A DNA stretch of 36,203 nucleotides, taken from an uncultured Collinsella sp. (GTDB lineage Bacteria; Actinomycetota; Coriobacteriia; Coriobacteriales; Coriobacteriaceae). Positions 7,437-15,564 of the stretch are shown here, one piece after another (position 1 is the stretch's first letter; each line of letters opens with the position of its first letter). The stretch spans positions 1-36,203 of the forward strand of contig URIK01000004.1 in NCBI GenBank assembly GCA_900547855.1, read 5' to 3'. The translations under genes were made by a program, and so were the position numbers. The notes beneath the pieces were generated by a model. The model saw only the letters and a list, made by a program, of their open reading frames with translations. It made no database searches and was not told the DNA's origin.

Positions 7437-7745
7437 CGTTCCTGCCAGGCTGTGGTTGCGGACGGACGAAATGTCCATCCTAGTCCAAGACAGACGCGGT
7501 CAAAGGGATCCACGTAAGCGACCGCGTGCGCGCGGCGCGATCATGGCGCGTCCTAGATGTAAGCCGCACCGTCCGTTCTACTTTCTTTGGGGCAATACCG
7601 CCTCGCGGGCGAGCGGGCCAGTCGTGAAGGTGGCTACGGCCTCCCGAGCAAACACCCCGGTGCGCAAGTGTGGGGTCAAATACCAGGTCAGCTGGTGGGA
7701 ACACCCGTTATTCCGCGCAACGCACGGATTGTATACGACATAGAA
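7437..7745 (+). ncRNA. Candidate structured RNA / long 5' leader between comFC and hpf
   Basis: About 310 nt of GC-rich sequence follow a good promoter and contain no credible start codon with RBS before 7761. Several local hairpins can be seen: GGAC-GAAAT-GTCC, CTCG-CGGG-CGAG, ACCCC...GGGGT, and GGTG-GGAA-CACC with a GNRA-type loop. Conserved marks of tmRNA, RNase P RNA, T-box or common metabolite riboswitches were looked for and not seen. The genomic setting, between a comFC gene and the hpf/raiA gene, is the one reported for the raiA-motif noncoding RNA of Firmicutes and Actinobacteria. That assignment is inference from position only. Boundaries are approximate and no terminator before 7761 is evident. 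Confidence 0.45.
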
Positions 7746-7760
7746 GGCAGGGTAGTGGAC

Positions 7761-8771
7761 ATGGTGAGGGGCAGCTTGATGCACGCGGCTCGGTTAGGTG
7801 CTGGGACCGCGGCGGTCATTGCCGTATTGGGCTTGAGCGGATGCGCGTTCAACCCACTGTCCACGTTCACGACACCCACGATTGACCAGATCGAGCGCGA
7901 GACCGTTACCCCTACGGTGTCGGACGATGCCCTGGTCACTCCCGGCACCCTGACGGTTGCCCTCGATACCTCCGATGCCCCGCAGGCCATGCAGGGCGCC
8001 GATGGTAACCTCACGGGCTACGCGGTCGACGCTGCCCGCGCCCTTGCAAGCCGCATGGGCCTCAAGGTCGCCTTCGTCGATGCTTCTTCTGCCGATTCCG
8101 CGCTTGGCGACAAAAAGGCCGACATCTTCATTGGCGACATCAATTCCACGAATGGTGACATCAGCACGCTTGGTACTTGCCTGTACGACGCTGCGGCAGT
8201 GTTCGGAAAGACGAGCGACGGCGAGTCGCTGAGCGTTTCCACCGAAACGCTTAACACCGCTACCCTGGGCGTTCAGACCTCTTCGGCCTCGCAGGAAGCG
8301 CTCGCCAAGCAGAGCATCACGGCCAACCAAAAGACCTTCTCCAACATCAACGAGTGCTTTGAGGCGCTCGAGTCCGGCGAGATCGACTACGTGATTTGCG
8401 ACTCCACGGCCGGCGGCTACCTTGCGCGCCTGATGAGCCAGGTCTCTTACGTCGGCGCGCTCGAGACGCCCTCGACGCTCGGCGTCGCGGGCCTCGCGGC
8501 CAACGATGAGCTATGCCGTGCCGTGAGCGATGCCCTCGACGGTATCACGGTCGATGGCACGCTCGAGGCGGTCCACTCCGTCTGGTACGGCACGATGCCC
8601 TATGACCTCACCACCAAGACGGTCTCGGGCGCCGACGTGCAGTCGACTGACACCGGATCCAGCGAGTCCGCATCCTCCGATTCGAGCAGCGAGGGTGCAA
8701 CCTCCGAGGATAAAACGTCCAGCCAGGAGGGCACTATCACCGACGACGACATTAACAAGCTCAATAGCTAG
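7761..8771 (+). CDS. Solute-binding protein family 3 lipoprotein
   Basis: The 336-aa protein starts at ATG 7761 after AAGGCAGGG. It has a signal peptide ending in the lipobox LGLSGC (lipid Cys28). This is followed by a domain of the amino-acid-binding SBP family 3 type: LTVALDTSDAP..., DGNLTGYAVDAARALASRMGL and ALESGEIDYVICDS. No permease or ATPase genes are adjacent, so it may serve a distant transporter or act as a sensor. The last ~45 residues are a Ser/Thr/Glu-rich tail (SSESASSDSSSEG), unusual for a plain SBP. Upstream is a long structured leader. An in-frame upstream extension to 7587 has no RBS and lies in the leader. Ligand unknown. Confidence 0.8.
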   Translation: MVRGSLMHAARLGAGTAAVIAVLGLSGCAFNPLSTFTTPTIDQIERETVTPTVSDDALVTPGTLTVALDTSDAPQAMQGADGNLTGYAVDAARALASRMGLKVAFVDASSADSALGDKKADIFIGDINSTNGDISTLGTCLYDAAAVFGKTSDGESLSVSTETLNTATLGVQTSSASQEALAKQSITANQKTFSNINECFEALESGEIDYVICDSTAGGYLARLMSQVSYVGALETPSTLGVAGLAANDELCRAVSDALDGITVDGTLEAVHSVWYGTMPYDLTTKTVSGADVQSTDTGSSESASSDSSSEGATSEDKTSSQEGTITDDDINKLNS

Positions 8772-8788
8772 TTATTGCTAGGGGTGGA

Positions 8789-8811
8789 GTCTCCTATGCG
8801 CAAGGAGAGAC
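8789..8811 (+). repeat. Small bulged hairpin after the lipoprotein gene
   Basis: GTCTCCT can pair with AGGAGAGAC with a bulge. It lies 17 nt after the stop codon and before the true terminator. Confidence 0.3.
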
Positions 8812-8837
8812 GCCTCTTCATGGTTTCAACACGCATT

Positions 8838-8874
8838 GCCGGGTTCTCCCAACAGGGGAGCCCGGCCTTTTCGT
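8838..8874 (+). terminator. Rho-independent terminator
   Basis: GCCGGG (8838-8843) plus CTCCC (8846-8850) pair with GGGAG plus CCCGGC (8856-8866), followed by TTTTCGTTT. It ends the lipoprotein transcript and separates it from hpf. Confidence 0.85.
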
Positions 8875-8943
8875 TTCCATAAAACCAGCAGGTCAAAGAC
8901 GTTTTTTAGGTGCAAAACCAAGCTCACCGTCGCTCTCCCATAG

Positions 8944-8967
8944 CGCACTTTGCCACGGAAAAGTGCG
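8944..8967. repeat. 8-bp inverted repeat upstream of hpf
   Basis: CGCACTTT (8944-8951) and AAAGTGCG (8960-8967) flank 8 nt. It lies in the 214-nt gap between the terminator and hpf, where no clear promoter hexamers were found. It could be an operator or leader hairpin. Confidence 0.4.
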
Positions 8968-9088
8968 AGACTTCGGTATGCGGTATCAAGCAGTCGTTAT
9001 TCGGGTCTTTGGGAAATCGCGTGATTAAATGCACGGCAATGGGTACATAGCCAGTACAGTAAGTCCCCGAGGCAGATTGGAGCCACGT

Positions 9089-9673
9089 ATGGATATCAAG
9101 GTTTCTGGACGCAAGACGACGGTAACCGATGCTCTGCGTGCGCATGTGGATGAGAAAATCGGCGAGGCGCTCAAGGTTTTCGACATCGAGCCCATGACAG
9201 TCGACGTCGTGCTTCGTTATGAGAAGAACCCCTCGAACCCCAACCCGGCAATCGTCGAGGTCACGGCTCGTGCCCGCGGTTCGGTGATTCGCGTTGCCGA
9301 GCACGGCGCAGATATGTATGCTGCCATCGACCTCTCCGCCGATAAGGTCACCCGCCAGCTGCGCAAGTTCAAGACCAAGGTCGTGGACAACCGCCAGGGT
9401 GGTGCCAGTGCCGCGGATGTCGCGCCGGTCGAGCGCGTTGAGGATCTGGCCGACCTGCTGCTGCCCGAGGAGGACGACGACCTGCTCGTCCGCGAGAAGG
9501 TCATCGATGTCACCCCGATGACCGAGGAGCAGGCGCTGGTGCAGACCGATTTGCTGGGCCACGACTTCTACGTGTTCGAGAACGCGACGACCGGTCTCAT
9601 CAATGTGGTGTATCACCGTAAGAATGGTGGATATGGCATCATCAAGCCCCGCATCGAAACACTTGACGAGTAA
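9089..9673 (+). CDS. hpf: Ribosome hibernation promoting factor, long form (RaiA/HPF)
   Basis: This 194-aa long-form HPF binds the 30S subunit and makes 100S ribosome dimers in resting cells. The N-terminal ~100 residues form the S30AE domain (MDIKVSGRKTTVTDALRAHV at the start). A charged linker with an acidic patch (PEEDDD) leads to the C-terminal dimerisation domain (LLGHDFYVFENATTG...VVYHRKNGGYGIIKP). The start at 9089 has GGAG at good spacing. An in-frame ATG at 9029 gives a non-conserved extension without an RBS. Flanked by terminators on both sides, it is probably transcribed alone. Confidence 0.95.
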   Translation: MDIKVSGRKTTVTDALRAHVDEKIGEALKVFDIEPMTVDVVLRYEKNPSNPNPAIVEVTARARGSVIRVAEHGADMYAAIDLSADKVTRQLRKFKTKVVDNRQGGASAADVAPVERVEDLADLLLPEEDDDLLVREKVIDVTPMTEEQALVQTDLLGHDFYVFENATTGLINVVYHRKNGGYGIIKPRIETLDE

Positions 9674-9677
9674 AATA

Positions 9678-9734
9678 CGTTAACTTGCATGAGTTAACGG
9701 TTGGCGGCCATCCCATGCGGGTGGCCGCCTTTTT
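9678..9734 (+). terminator. Palindrome plus Rho-independent terminator after hpf
   Basis: First comes CGTTAACT...AGTTAACG (9678-9685 and 9692-9699). A strong stem follows, GGCGGCCATCCC (9703-9714) with GGGTGGCCGCC (9719-9729), then TTTTT. Confidence 0.92.
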
Positions 9735-9752
9735 ACGTAAGGAGTCGCTTTG

Positions 9753-10706
9753 ATGGACAAGGCCGCATCCGCCGGTCATTCGAACCGTTGCCGCATCGTC
9801 GTCGATACCTGCTGCGACTTTAGCCCCGAGGTCGCCGCGAACCTCGATGTCGATATCCTGGGTTTCCCTTTCATTATCGATGGCGAGGAGCGCACGGATG
9901 ACATCTGGTCGAGCATGAGCCCTAAGGAGTTCTACGACCGCATGCGCGCCGGTGCCCGCGTGTCCACCTCGGCTGTGTCGCTCGGTCGCTATATCGAGTT
10001 TTTTACCGAGTGCGCCAAAGAGGGCACGCCCACGGTCTACCTGTGCTTTACCTCGGCGCTGTCGTCGAGCTACAACTCCGCGTGCCAGGCGGCAGATGTC
10101 GTGCGCGCCGAGTATCCCAACTTTGAGCTCTACGTGGTCGACAACGCTCTGCCCTGCGCGACCGGTGCGCTCTTGGCGCTCGAGGCCGTGCGCCAGCGTT
10201 CGGCGGGACTGACCGCCAAGCAGCTGGTCGATTGGGCAAACGAGGCAAAGACCTACGTTCACGGCTACTTTACGCTCGAGAGCTTCGACGCACTGGCTGC
10301 CGGCGGCCGCATTCCTCCCGCGGCGGCGCAGCTCACGGCAAAGCTCGACGTCAAGCCCGAGCTCTCCTACGACCTGGCCGGCTCGCTGTCGCTGATCGGC
10401 GTCAACCGCGGCCGCAAGAAGGCGCTCAAGTCCATCCTCAAGTCGTTCCGCGAGAACTACGTGCCCGATCGCACCATGCCCATCGCCATCATGACGGCCG
10501 ATGCCGAAAAGGATGGTGACTGGCTCGAAGCCGCCATCCGCAAGGAGGAGGGTTGCGCCGACGTCACGATCATTCGCGGCTCCGTGGGTCCCACCATCGG
10601 CTCGCACGTGGGCCCCGGCATGGTGGGCTGCGCGTTTTGGGGTAAGAACCGCGCCGACAAGGCGTCGCTTTCCGACCGTATCGCCCGCCGCGTGCGCGGT
10701 CAGTAG
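9753..10706 (+). CDS. DegV family fatty-acid-binding protein (FakB-like)
   Basis: DegV/FakB proteins bind a fatty acid and present it to the kinase FakA for phosphorylation, feeding exogenous fatty acids into phospholipids. The 317-aa protein has the family start CRIVVDTCCDFSPEVA, the ARVSTSAVS motif that holds the fatty-acid carboxylate, the LCFTSALSSSYNSA block, and the C-terminal GSVGPTIGSHVGPG motif. The ATG at 9753 has AAGGAG 8 nt upstream. It stands between two other transcription units, and no fakA is seen nearby. The ligand is unknown. Confidence 0.9.
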   Translation: MDKAASAGHSNRCRIVVDTCCDFSPEVAANLDVDILGFPFIIDGEERTDDIWSSMSPKEFYDRMRAGARVSTSAVSLGRYIEFFTECAKEGTPTVYLCFTSALSSSYNSACQAADVVRAEYPNFELYVVDNALPCATGALLALEAVRQRSAGLTAKQLVDWANEAKTYVHGYFTLESFDALAAGGRIPPAAAQLTAKLDVKPELSYDLAGSLSLIGVNRGRKKALKSILKSFRENYVPDRTMPIAIMTADAEKDGDWLEAAIRKEEGCADVTIIRGSVGPTIGSHVGPGMVGCAFWGKNRADKASLSDRIARRVRGQ

Positions 10707-10804
10707 GCAAGCGCTGCGTCCGTAATCGCCCTCGACTCACAGCCCAAACGCTGGCACCGAGTATTCAACCTGGTAACAACACCCAACCCAAAAGGAAAGG
10801 TTTC

Positions 10805-11884
10805 ATGGCAAACAAGCTCTCCGTCGCATTCATCGGCACCGGAATCATGGGTGCCCCCATCGCCGGCCACATCCTGGATGCCGGCTATCCCGTCACGGTC
10901 AACAACCGCACCAAGTCCAAGGCTGCAACGCTCGTTGAGCGCGGCGCCGTCTGGGCCGATACGCCGGCAGATGCCGCGGCGAACGCCGACGTCGTCTTTA
11001 CCATGGTGGGTTATCCCTCCGAGGTCGAGGAGCTCTACCTGGCGGGCGACGGTCTGCTCGCGTGCACTAAGCCCGGTGCGGTTCTGATCGACCTCACCAC
11101 GAGCTCGCCCGAGTTGGCGCGCGACATTGCCGAGGCCGCCCAGGTTTCCGGCCGCATGGCGTTTGACTGTCCCGTCACCGGCGGCGAGTCGGGCGCCATC
11201 GCCGGCACGCTCACGGCTATCGTGGGTGCTACCGAGAACGACATCGCCCCGGTCCGCGACATCCTTTCCACCTTTGCGGCAACCATCTGCTGCTTCGACG
11301 GCGCCGGCAAGGGTCAGGCTGCCAAGCTTGCCAACCAGGTGTCGCTGGGCGCCTGCATGGTCGGCATGGCAGACGCCATGGCATTTGCCGAGCTGAGCGG
11401 CCTTGACCTGGAGAAGACCCGTCAGATGATCCTGGGCGGCACCGGCAAGTCCGGCGCCATGGAGAGCCTGGCGCCCAAGGCGCTCGACGGCGACTACAAG
11501 CCCGGCTTTATGGTCGAGCACTTCATTAAGGACCTGCGCTTGGCGCTCGCCTATGCCGACGACCGCGAGCTTGCGCTGCCCGGCGCCGACGTGGCCTTTA
11601 CGCTCTACGACATGCTCGACGCCATCGGTGGCGCCAAGCTGGGCACCCAGGCCGTCACGGTCCTCTATAAGGAGGAGGCCGACGCCATCGCCGCCGGTCT
11701 GGACTGGTCGCAGTATCGTCCCGAGGAGCATGGCGCTCACGAGGAAGGCTGCGGTTGCGGCGAGCATGGCGACGACCACGAGTGCGGTTGTGGCCACCAC
11801 CATGGCGAGGACCACGAGTGCTGCGGCGGCCACGGCCATGACGACGGCCACGAGTGCTGCTGCGGCCACCATCACGGGGAGTAG
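10805..11884 (+). CDS. NAD-binding beta-hydroxyacid dehydrogenase (GarR/HIBADH family) with His/Cys-rich tail
   Basis: Residues 1-~300 form a typical 3-hydroxyisobutyrate/tartronate-semialdehyde reductase family enzyme. The Rossmann motif is FIGTGIMGAPIA (9-20), the substrate motif DCPVTGGESGA (121-131), and the catalytic lysine K174 lies in GKGQAAKLANQ. Substrate cannot be assigned. Family members are ~290-300 aa, whereas this one is 359 aa. Residues 307-359 hold 14 His and 9 Cys in repeated CGC, HHH, ECC and HGH clusters, a likely metal-binding tail. The reading frame runs through without disruption and the tail stops just before the next gene's RBS, so this is not a frameshift. AAAGGAAAGG precedes the ATG. 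The next gene starts 6 nt after the stop. Confidence 0.88.
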   Translation: MANKLSVAFIGTGIMGAPIAGHILDAGYPVTVNNRTKSKAATLVERGAVWADTPADAAANADVVFTMVGYPSEVEELYLAGDGLLACTKPGAVLIDLTTSSPELARDIAEAAQVSGRMAFDCPVTGGESGAIAGTLTAIVGATENDIAPVRDILSTFAATICCFDGAGKGQAAKLANQVSLGACMVGMADAMAFAELSGLDLEKTRQMILGGTGKSGAMESLAPKALDGDYKPGFMVEHFIKDLRLALAYADDRELALPGADVAFTLYDMLDAIGGAKLGTQAVTVLYKEEADAIAAGLDWSQYRPEEHGAHEEGCGCGEHGDDHECGCGHHHGEDHECCGGHGHDDGHECCCGHHHGE

Positions 11885-11889
11885 CGCCC

Positions 11890-12318
11890 ATGAGCTGGAC
11901 GTTCGTGGTGCTTGCGTTGGTGCTCTTTCTCTTTGCGATCTACATCGGCTTTTTGTGCGGCCAGTGGGCGTGCGAAAAGCGCGTCATCACCAAGCATGAC
12001 TACTGGATTGCCAACTTTGCGGGAGCGGCGGCAGTCGTCCTGCTGACCTGGGTGTTCTCGCTGTTCCCGCTGGTGCAGTTTGCGCCGATCGGCTGGCTCG
12101 GCGGCTTTATCGCCGGCCTTAAGATGAGCTTTGGCGAGTCCGTCGGTCCGTGGCGCAAGCACGACGAGGTCTTTAACGTCAACAAGGCCCATCGCGCCGC
12201 CGCGGACGCGGGCGACGCTGAGGAGCGCCGCCGTGCGCGTCGCAATGGCGCGGCCGACCGACAGCTCATCTCGGTCACCGATGACAGCAAGAGTGCTGGC
12301 AAGCACGCTAAGAAATAG
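11890..12318 (+). CDS. Small membrane protein with basic cytoplasmic tail
   Basis: I do not recognise the family. The 142-aa protein has a first membrane segment at about 3-23 (WTFVVLALVLFLFAIYIGFL), a second at about 35-58 (IANFAGAAAVVLLTWVFSLF), and a third weak hydrophobic stretch (IGWLGGFIAGLKM). An approximately 70-residue hydrophilic tail rich in Arg/Lys/Ala/Asp follows. ATG 11890 is chosen because GGGGAG lies 8 nt upstream and a longer reading frame would overlap the dehydrogenase. It is tightly packed between the dehydrogenase and the HEAT-repeat gene, suggesting one operon. Confidence 0.7.
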   Translation: MSWTFVVLALVLFLFAIYIGFLCGQWACEKRVITKHDYWIANFAGAAAVVLLTWVFSLFPLVQFAPIGWLGGFIAGLKMSFGESVGPWRKHDEVFNVNKAHRAAADAGDAEERRRARRNGAADRQLISVTDDSKSAGKHAKK

Positions 12319-12333
12319 TAAGAAGAGGTAACT

Positions 12334-13032
12334 ATGGCAGAAAACAAAGACGAACAGTTCACCGACGAGGAGCTGGCACAGCTCCAGCTGGCAGAGGAGA
12401 ACGAGAACGCCGTCGATCGCCTGGTCCAGGAGCTCGGCTGCCCCACGCGCCGCATCCGCCAGTTTGCCGCCCGCGTGCTGCACCTGCTTGCCGAGCGCGA
12501 TCCGCAGCGCGTCGTGCCCTGCGTGCCCGCGCTGGTCGAGGCGCTCGACCGCCCCGAGGCGCAGACCCGCTGGGAGGCCCTCGATGCCCTGACGGCGCTC
12601 GCCACCACCTGCCCCGAGCAGCTGGGCGATGCCTTTGAGGGCGCCGAGACCGCACTGTTCGACGAGATTTCCTCCACGCTGCGCTATGCCGCCTTCCGCC
12701 TGCTGTGCGTGTGGGGCGCCACGAGTGTCGAGCGTTCGCGCGAGGCTTGGCCGATCCTGGACGAGGCCATCCAGTGCTACCACGGCGACCTTGAGTATCG
12801 CGATATGCTCGGTTGCCTGTACGAGTTTGGCCAGGGCGAGATCGACGCCGAGGTTGCCGAGAAGCTCGCGCTGCGCCTTAAGTTCGACGCCGAGAACGGC
12901 AAGGGCAGCTATCTCAAGGCCCGTTCGAGCGAGATTTGCGAAATACTTGTTAAACGTTTTGGCCTGGATCTCTCCAAAAAGAAGAAGCGTGCTAGCGTTA
13001 AAAAATCTGAGCCCGCCGAAGACGAGGAGTAA
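12334..13032 (+). CDS. HEAT-repeat-like protein
   Basis: This 232-aa acidic protein is made of helical repeats. Segments such as LGCPTRRIRQFAARVLHLLA, VPALVEALDRPEAQTRWEAL and STLRYAAFRLLCVWG follow the alternating helix pattern of HEAT/armadillo scaffolds. The C-terminus ends in a short Lys-rich then acidic tail (KKKKRASVKKSEPAEDEE). There is no signal peptide. It starts 15 nt after the membrane protein gene with AGAAGAGG as RBS, and ends 6 nt before the dehydrogenase gene. It is probably a protein-protein interaction scaffold; no specific function can be given. Confidence 0.7.
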   Translation: MAENKDEQFTDEELAQLQLAEENENAVDRLVQELGCPTRRIRQFAARVLHLLAERDPQRVVPCVPALVEALDRPEAQTRWEALDALTALATTCPEQLGDAFEGAETALFDEISSTLRYAAFRLLCVWGATSVERSREAWPILDEAIQCYHGDLEYRDMLGCLYEFGQGEIDAEVAEKLALRLKFDAENGKGSYLKARSSEICEILVKRFGLDLSKKKKRASVKKSEPAEDEE

Positions 13033-13038
13033 CAGATT

Positions 13039-14124
13039 ATGGCGCACGATGTAGTCCTGATTCCCGGTGACGGTATCGGTCCCGAGATTACGCAGGCCAT
13101 GCGCCGCGTGGTCGAGGCCGCCGGTGTCCAGATCAATTGGAATGTCCAGGAGGCCGGTGCCGGCGTCATGGACGAGTTTGGCACGCCGCTGCCCCAGCAC
13201 GTGCTCGATGCGGTCGCCGAGACCAAGGTTGCCATCAAGGGTCCCATCACCACGCCGGTCGGCACGGGTTTCCGCAGCGTCAACGTGGCCCTGCGCAAAT
13301 ACTTCGACCTGTATGCCTGCGTGCGCCCCTGCCTGTCGCAGCCGGGCGACGGCTCGCGCTTCCGCGACGTCGACCTGGTCATCGTGCGTGAGAACACCGA
13401 GGACCTCTACGCTGGCATCGAGTTCGATGAGGGCGCTGCCGAGGTCGAGGAGCTCTCGCAGCTTGTCGAGCGTTCGGGTCAGAAGACCTTTGCCGCCGAT
13501 TCCGCGATCTCAATCAAGCCCATCTCCATCGCCAAGAGCCGCCGTATTGTGGAGTATGCCTTTGAGTATGCCCGCCGCTGCGGCCGCAAAAAGGTGACTG
13601 CCGTGCATAAGGCCAACATCATGAAGGCGACCGACGGCCTGTTCCTGCGCGTTGCGCGCGAGGTGGCCGCCAACTATCCCGATATCGAGTTCAACGACAA
13701 GATCGTCGACGCCACCTGCATGGGCCTGGTCCAAAACCCCAACGACTTCGATGTCCTGGTGCTGCCCAACCTGTACGGTGACATCGTGAGCGACCTGTGC
13801 GCCGGCCTGGTAGGTGGTTTAGGCATGGCCCCCGGCTCCAACATCGGTGCCGACTGCGCCATCTTCGAGGCAACGCACGGCTCCGCGCCCGATATCGCTG
13901 GCCAGGATATCGCCAACCCCACGGCCGAGATTCTGTCTGCGGCTATGATGCTCGATCACCTGGGCGAGAACGACGCTGCCAATCGCATTCGCGCCGCCGT
14001 ATCTGCCACGCTCGACGAGGGCGAGCAGGTTACCGGTGACGTGCGTCGTGCCCAGACCGGCTCCGTTGAGGGGGCCGTGGGCACGCAGGCCTTTGCCGAT
14101 GCCGTTATCGCGCACCTGGCCTAA
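13039..14124 (+). CDS. Isocitrate/isopropylmalate dehydrogenase family protein, probably NAD-isocitrate dehydrogenase
   Basis: A 361-aa beta-decarboxylating dehydrogenase. It opens with VVLIPGDGIGPEITQAM, has the substrate loop RSVNVALRKYFDLYACVRP (Ser/Asn/Arg as in isocitrate dehydrogenases), RENTEDLYAGIE, the catalytic K in VHKANIMK, the metal-site Asp run LYGDIVSDL, and the nucleotide motif EATHGSAPDIAGQDIANP. The SxNxxLRK loop favours isocitrate over isopropylmalate, and length agrees with NAD-type enzymes (~335-365 aa). No leu or other TCA genes are adjacent. The RBS GAGGAG lies at the end of the upstream gene, so it is likely the last gene of the dehydrogenase-membrane protein-HEAT operon. 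Confidence 0.82.
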   Translation: MAHDVVLIPGDGIGPEITQAMRRVVEAAGVQINWNVQEAGAGVMDEFGTPLPQHVLDAVAETKVAIKGPITTPVGTGFRSVNVALRKYFDLYACVRPCLSQPGDGSRFRDVDLVIVRENTEDLYAGIEFDEGAAEVEELSQLVERSGQKTFAADSAISIKPISIAKSRRIVEYAFEYARRCGRKKVTAVHKANIMKATDGLFLRVAREVAANYPDIEFNDKIVDATCMGLVQNPNDFDVLVLPNLYGDIVSDLCAGLVGGLGMAPGSNIGADCAIFEATHGSAPDIAGQDIANPTAEILSAAMMLDHLGENDAANRIRAAVSATLDEGEQVTGDVRRAQTGSVEGAVGTQAFADAVIAHLA

Positions 14125-14136
14125 GGTAGGCACGCT

Positions 14137-14212
14137 GCAAACGCCTAAATAGTACTTAAGTGTTTGCGTATAACCTAAGAATCAATACGCCCGGCGCTTT
14201 GTCGGGCGTATT
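14137..14212 (+). terminator. Double hairpin terminator region
   Basis: An imperfect palindrome at 14137-14167 (GCAAAC...GTTTGC, about 11 of 12 pairs) is followed by AATACGCCCG (14184-14193) paired with CGGGCGTATT (14203-14212). The T-run is short, so termination may be leaky. Confidence 0.65.
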
Positions 14213-14250
14213 CTATTGAGGACTATGTTTCCTAACAAGGAGTAACTGAT

Positions 14251-15345
14251 ATGGGTCTGATTCAAAAGAAGGATGAGAAGGACGAGATCGACGGCATCCA
14301 GATTATCGAGCGCGGCGAAGGCCCCGACGGTGACGAGGACGAGAAGATCGATCTGGTCGCCGGTACGTCTGCCGAGCACATTGCTGCCGGTACGACTGCC
14401 GAGGAGGAAGACGCCCGTCTGGAGGCACAGATTGCCGCGGACGCCGCTGATGAGAATCTGATGCCCGAGGATCAGGATGAAGACGACGATATCCTGGGTT
14501 CCGATGAAGACCATCGCGCATCCAAGCACAAGAAGACGATGATTGCCGCCTTTGTTGTTGCAGTCGTGATCGCTGCGGTGGTTGGCTTCTTTATTGGCAA
14601 TGGCGGTTTTGGCGGCAAGGGTGTCGGCTCGTCGACCCTGACCGAGGACCAGCTCGATTCGACCGTGGCAAGCTATAGCTACAACGGCAAGAAGAGCGAC
14701 ATCACCGCGCGCGAGGCCATCGAGAGCCAGTACAGCCTCGATACCGTCAAGGATAGCGATGGCAACTACACCGCTCCTTCTGCCGACGTTATCCTGTCCT
14801 ACGTGCGCAACAAGATCCTGCTCGACGCTGCCGAGGACGAGGGCATTACCGTCTCTTCCAAGGAAATGAAGCAGTATGCCGAGGATTCCATCGGCACTTC
14901 GGACTACAAGACCATGGCCACGCAGTATGGCGTGTCCAAGGACCAGGCCAAGCAGATCGTTCGCCAGTCCGCGACGCTGCAGAAGCTCTACAAGAAGAAG
15001 GTGGGCGATAGCTCCGTGACTATGCCGACCGCTCCGACCGAGCCTTCTGACGGCAACGAGGAGACCGCGAGCAAGGACTACGCCGATTACATCATCAACC
15101 TTGCCGGTGACGAGTGGGATAGCGAGAAGGGCACTTGGAAGGACACCGATGGCACCTACGCTAAGGCCTTTGCCGACGATGCCTTTACGGCCGATAGCGC
15201 TACCTATAAGCAGGCCATGACCGCCTACTACACTGCTTACCAGCAGTACTCTTCGCAGGCTTCGAGCGCCAGCTCCAAGTGGACCGAGTATGCTAACGGC
15301 CTCTACGCCAAGGCCAACATCAGCATCTACGGCCTGTTTGCGTAA
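14251..15345 (+). CDS. Membrane-anchored SurA-N-like chaperone domain protein
   Basis: A 364-aa protein in three parts. The first ~90 residues are a strongly acidic, disordered cytoplasmic segment (EDQDEDDDILGSDEDH). One transmembrane helix follows at about 96-116 (TMIAAFVVAVVIAAVVGFFIG). The remaining ~245 residues face outward and resemble the helical N-terminal domain of SurA/PrsA-type chaperones (AREAIESQYSLDT, VRNKILLDAAEDEGITVSSKEMKQYAED). No parvulin (PPIase) domain is seen. A role in helping secreted proteins fold is plausible but unproven. Unlike PrsA it lacks a lipobox. The RBS is AACAAGGAG. It is monocistronic, with terminators on both sides. Confidence 0.75.
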   Translation: MGLIQKKDEKDEIDGIQIIERGEGPDGDEDEKIDLVAGTSAEHIAAGTTAEEEDARLEAQIAADAADENLMPEDQDEDDDILGSDEDHRASKHKKTMIAAFVVAVVIAAVVGFFIGNGGFGGKGVGSSTLTEDQLDSTVASYSYNGKKSDITAREAIESQYSLDTVKDSDGNYTAPSADVILSYVRNKILLDAAEDEGITVSSKEMKQYAEDSIGTSDYKTMATQYGVSKDQAKQIVRQSATLQKLYKKKVGDSSVTMPTAPTEPSDGNEETASKDYADYIINLAGDEWDSEKGTWKDTDGTYAKAFADDAFTADSATYKQAMTAYYTAYQQYSSQASSASSKWTEYANGLYAKANISIYGLFA

Positions 15346-15387
15346 GGTTTGCCTGCACTACTGCGCGCTAGCCGATCTGCCTGATTT

Positions 15388-15424
15388 AGCCCGCTAGAAC
15401 GGACAACGTTCTAGCGGGCTTTTT
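15388..15424 (+). terminator. Strong Rho-independent terminator
   Basis: AGCCCGCTAGAACG (15388-15401) pairs perfectly with CGTTCTAGCGGGCT (15407-15420) around GACAA, followed by TTTTT. Confidence 0.96.
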
Positions 15425-15523
15425 GCTACCGAAACCACTGGGGTAGGCCTCGCGCCCGCGCAAGCGCTCCATCGGGTTTCCCTAATTCATCTGGGAAAAC
15501 AACTGCAAACGATTACAAGTAAC

Positions 15524-15553
15524 CGGTGAACGGTCGAAAACTACCGTTCACCG
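15524..15553. promoter_or_regulatory. 11-bp inverted repeat in the PTS leader
   Basis: CGGTGAACGGT (15524-15534) and ACCGTTCACCG (15543-15553) are exact inverted copies around 8 nt. The left arm resembles the start of the element at 15742. Confidence 0.6.
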
Positions 15554-15564
15554 ATAATCTCAAA

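Noticed and set aside
7437..7745. tmRNA, RNase P RNA, T-box or SRP RNA in the long leader
   Set aside because: No tag ORF with tRNA-like ends, no GAGGAAAGTCC-type core, no TGGNACCGCG box and no SRP apical motif were found.
11722..11884. Frameshift creating the His/Cys tail of the dehydrogenase
   Set aside because: The frame is continuous, the tail is a regular repeat of metal-ligand clusters, and it ends directly before the next gene's RBS.
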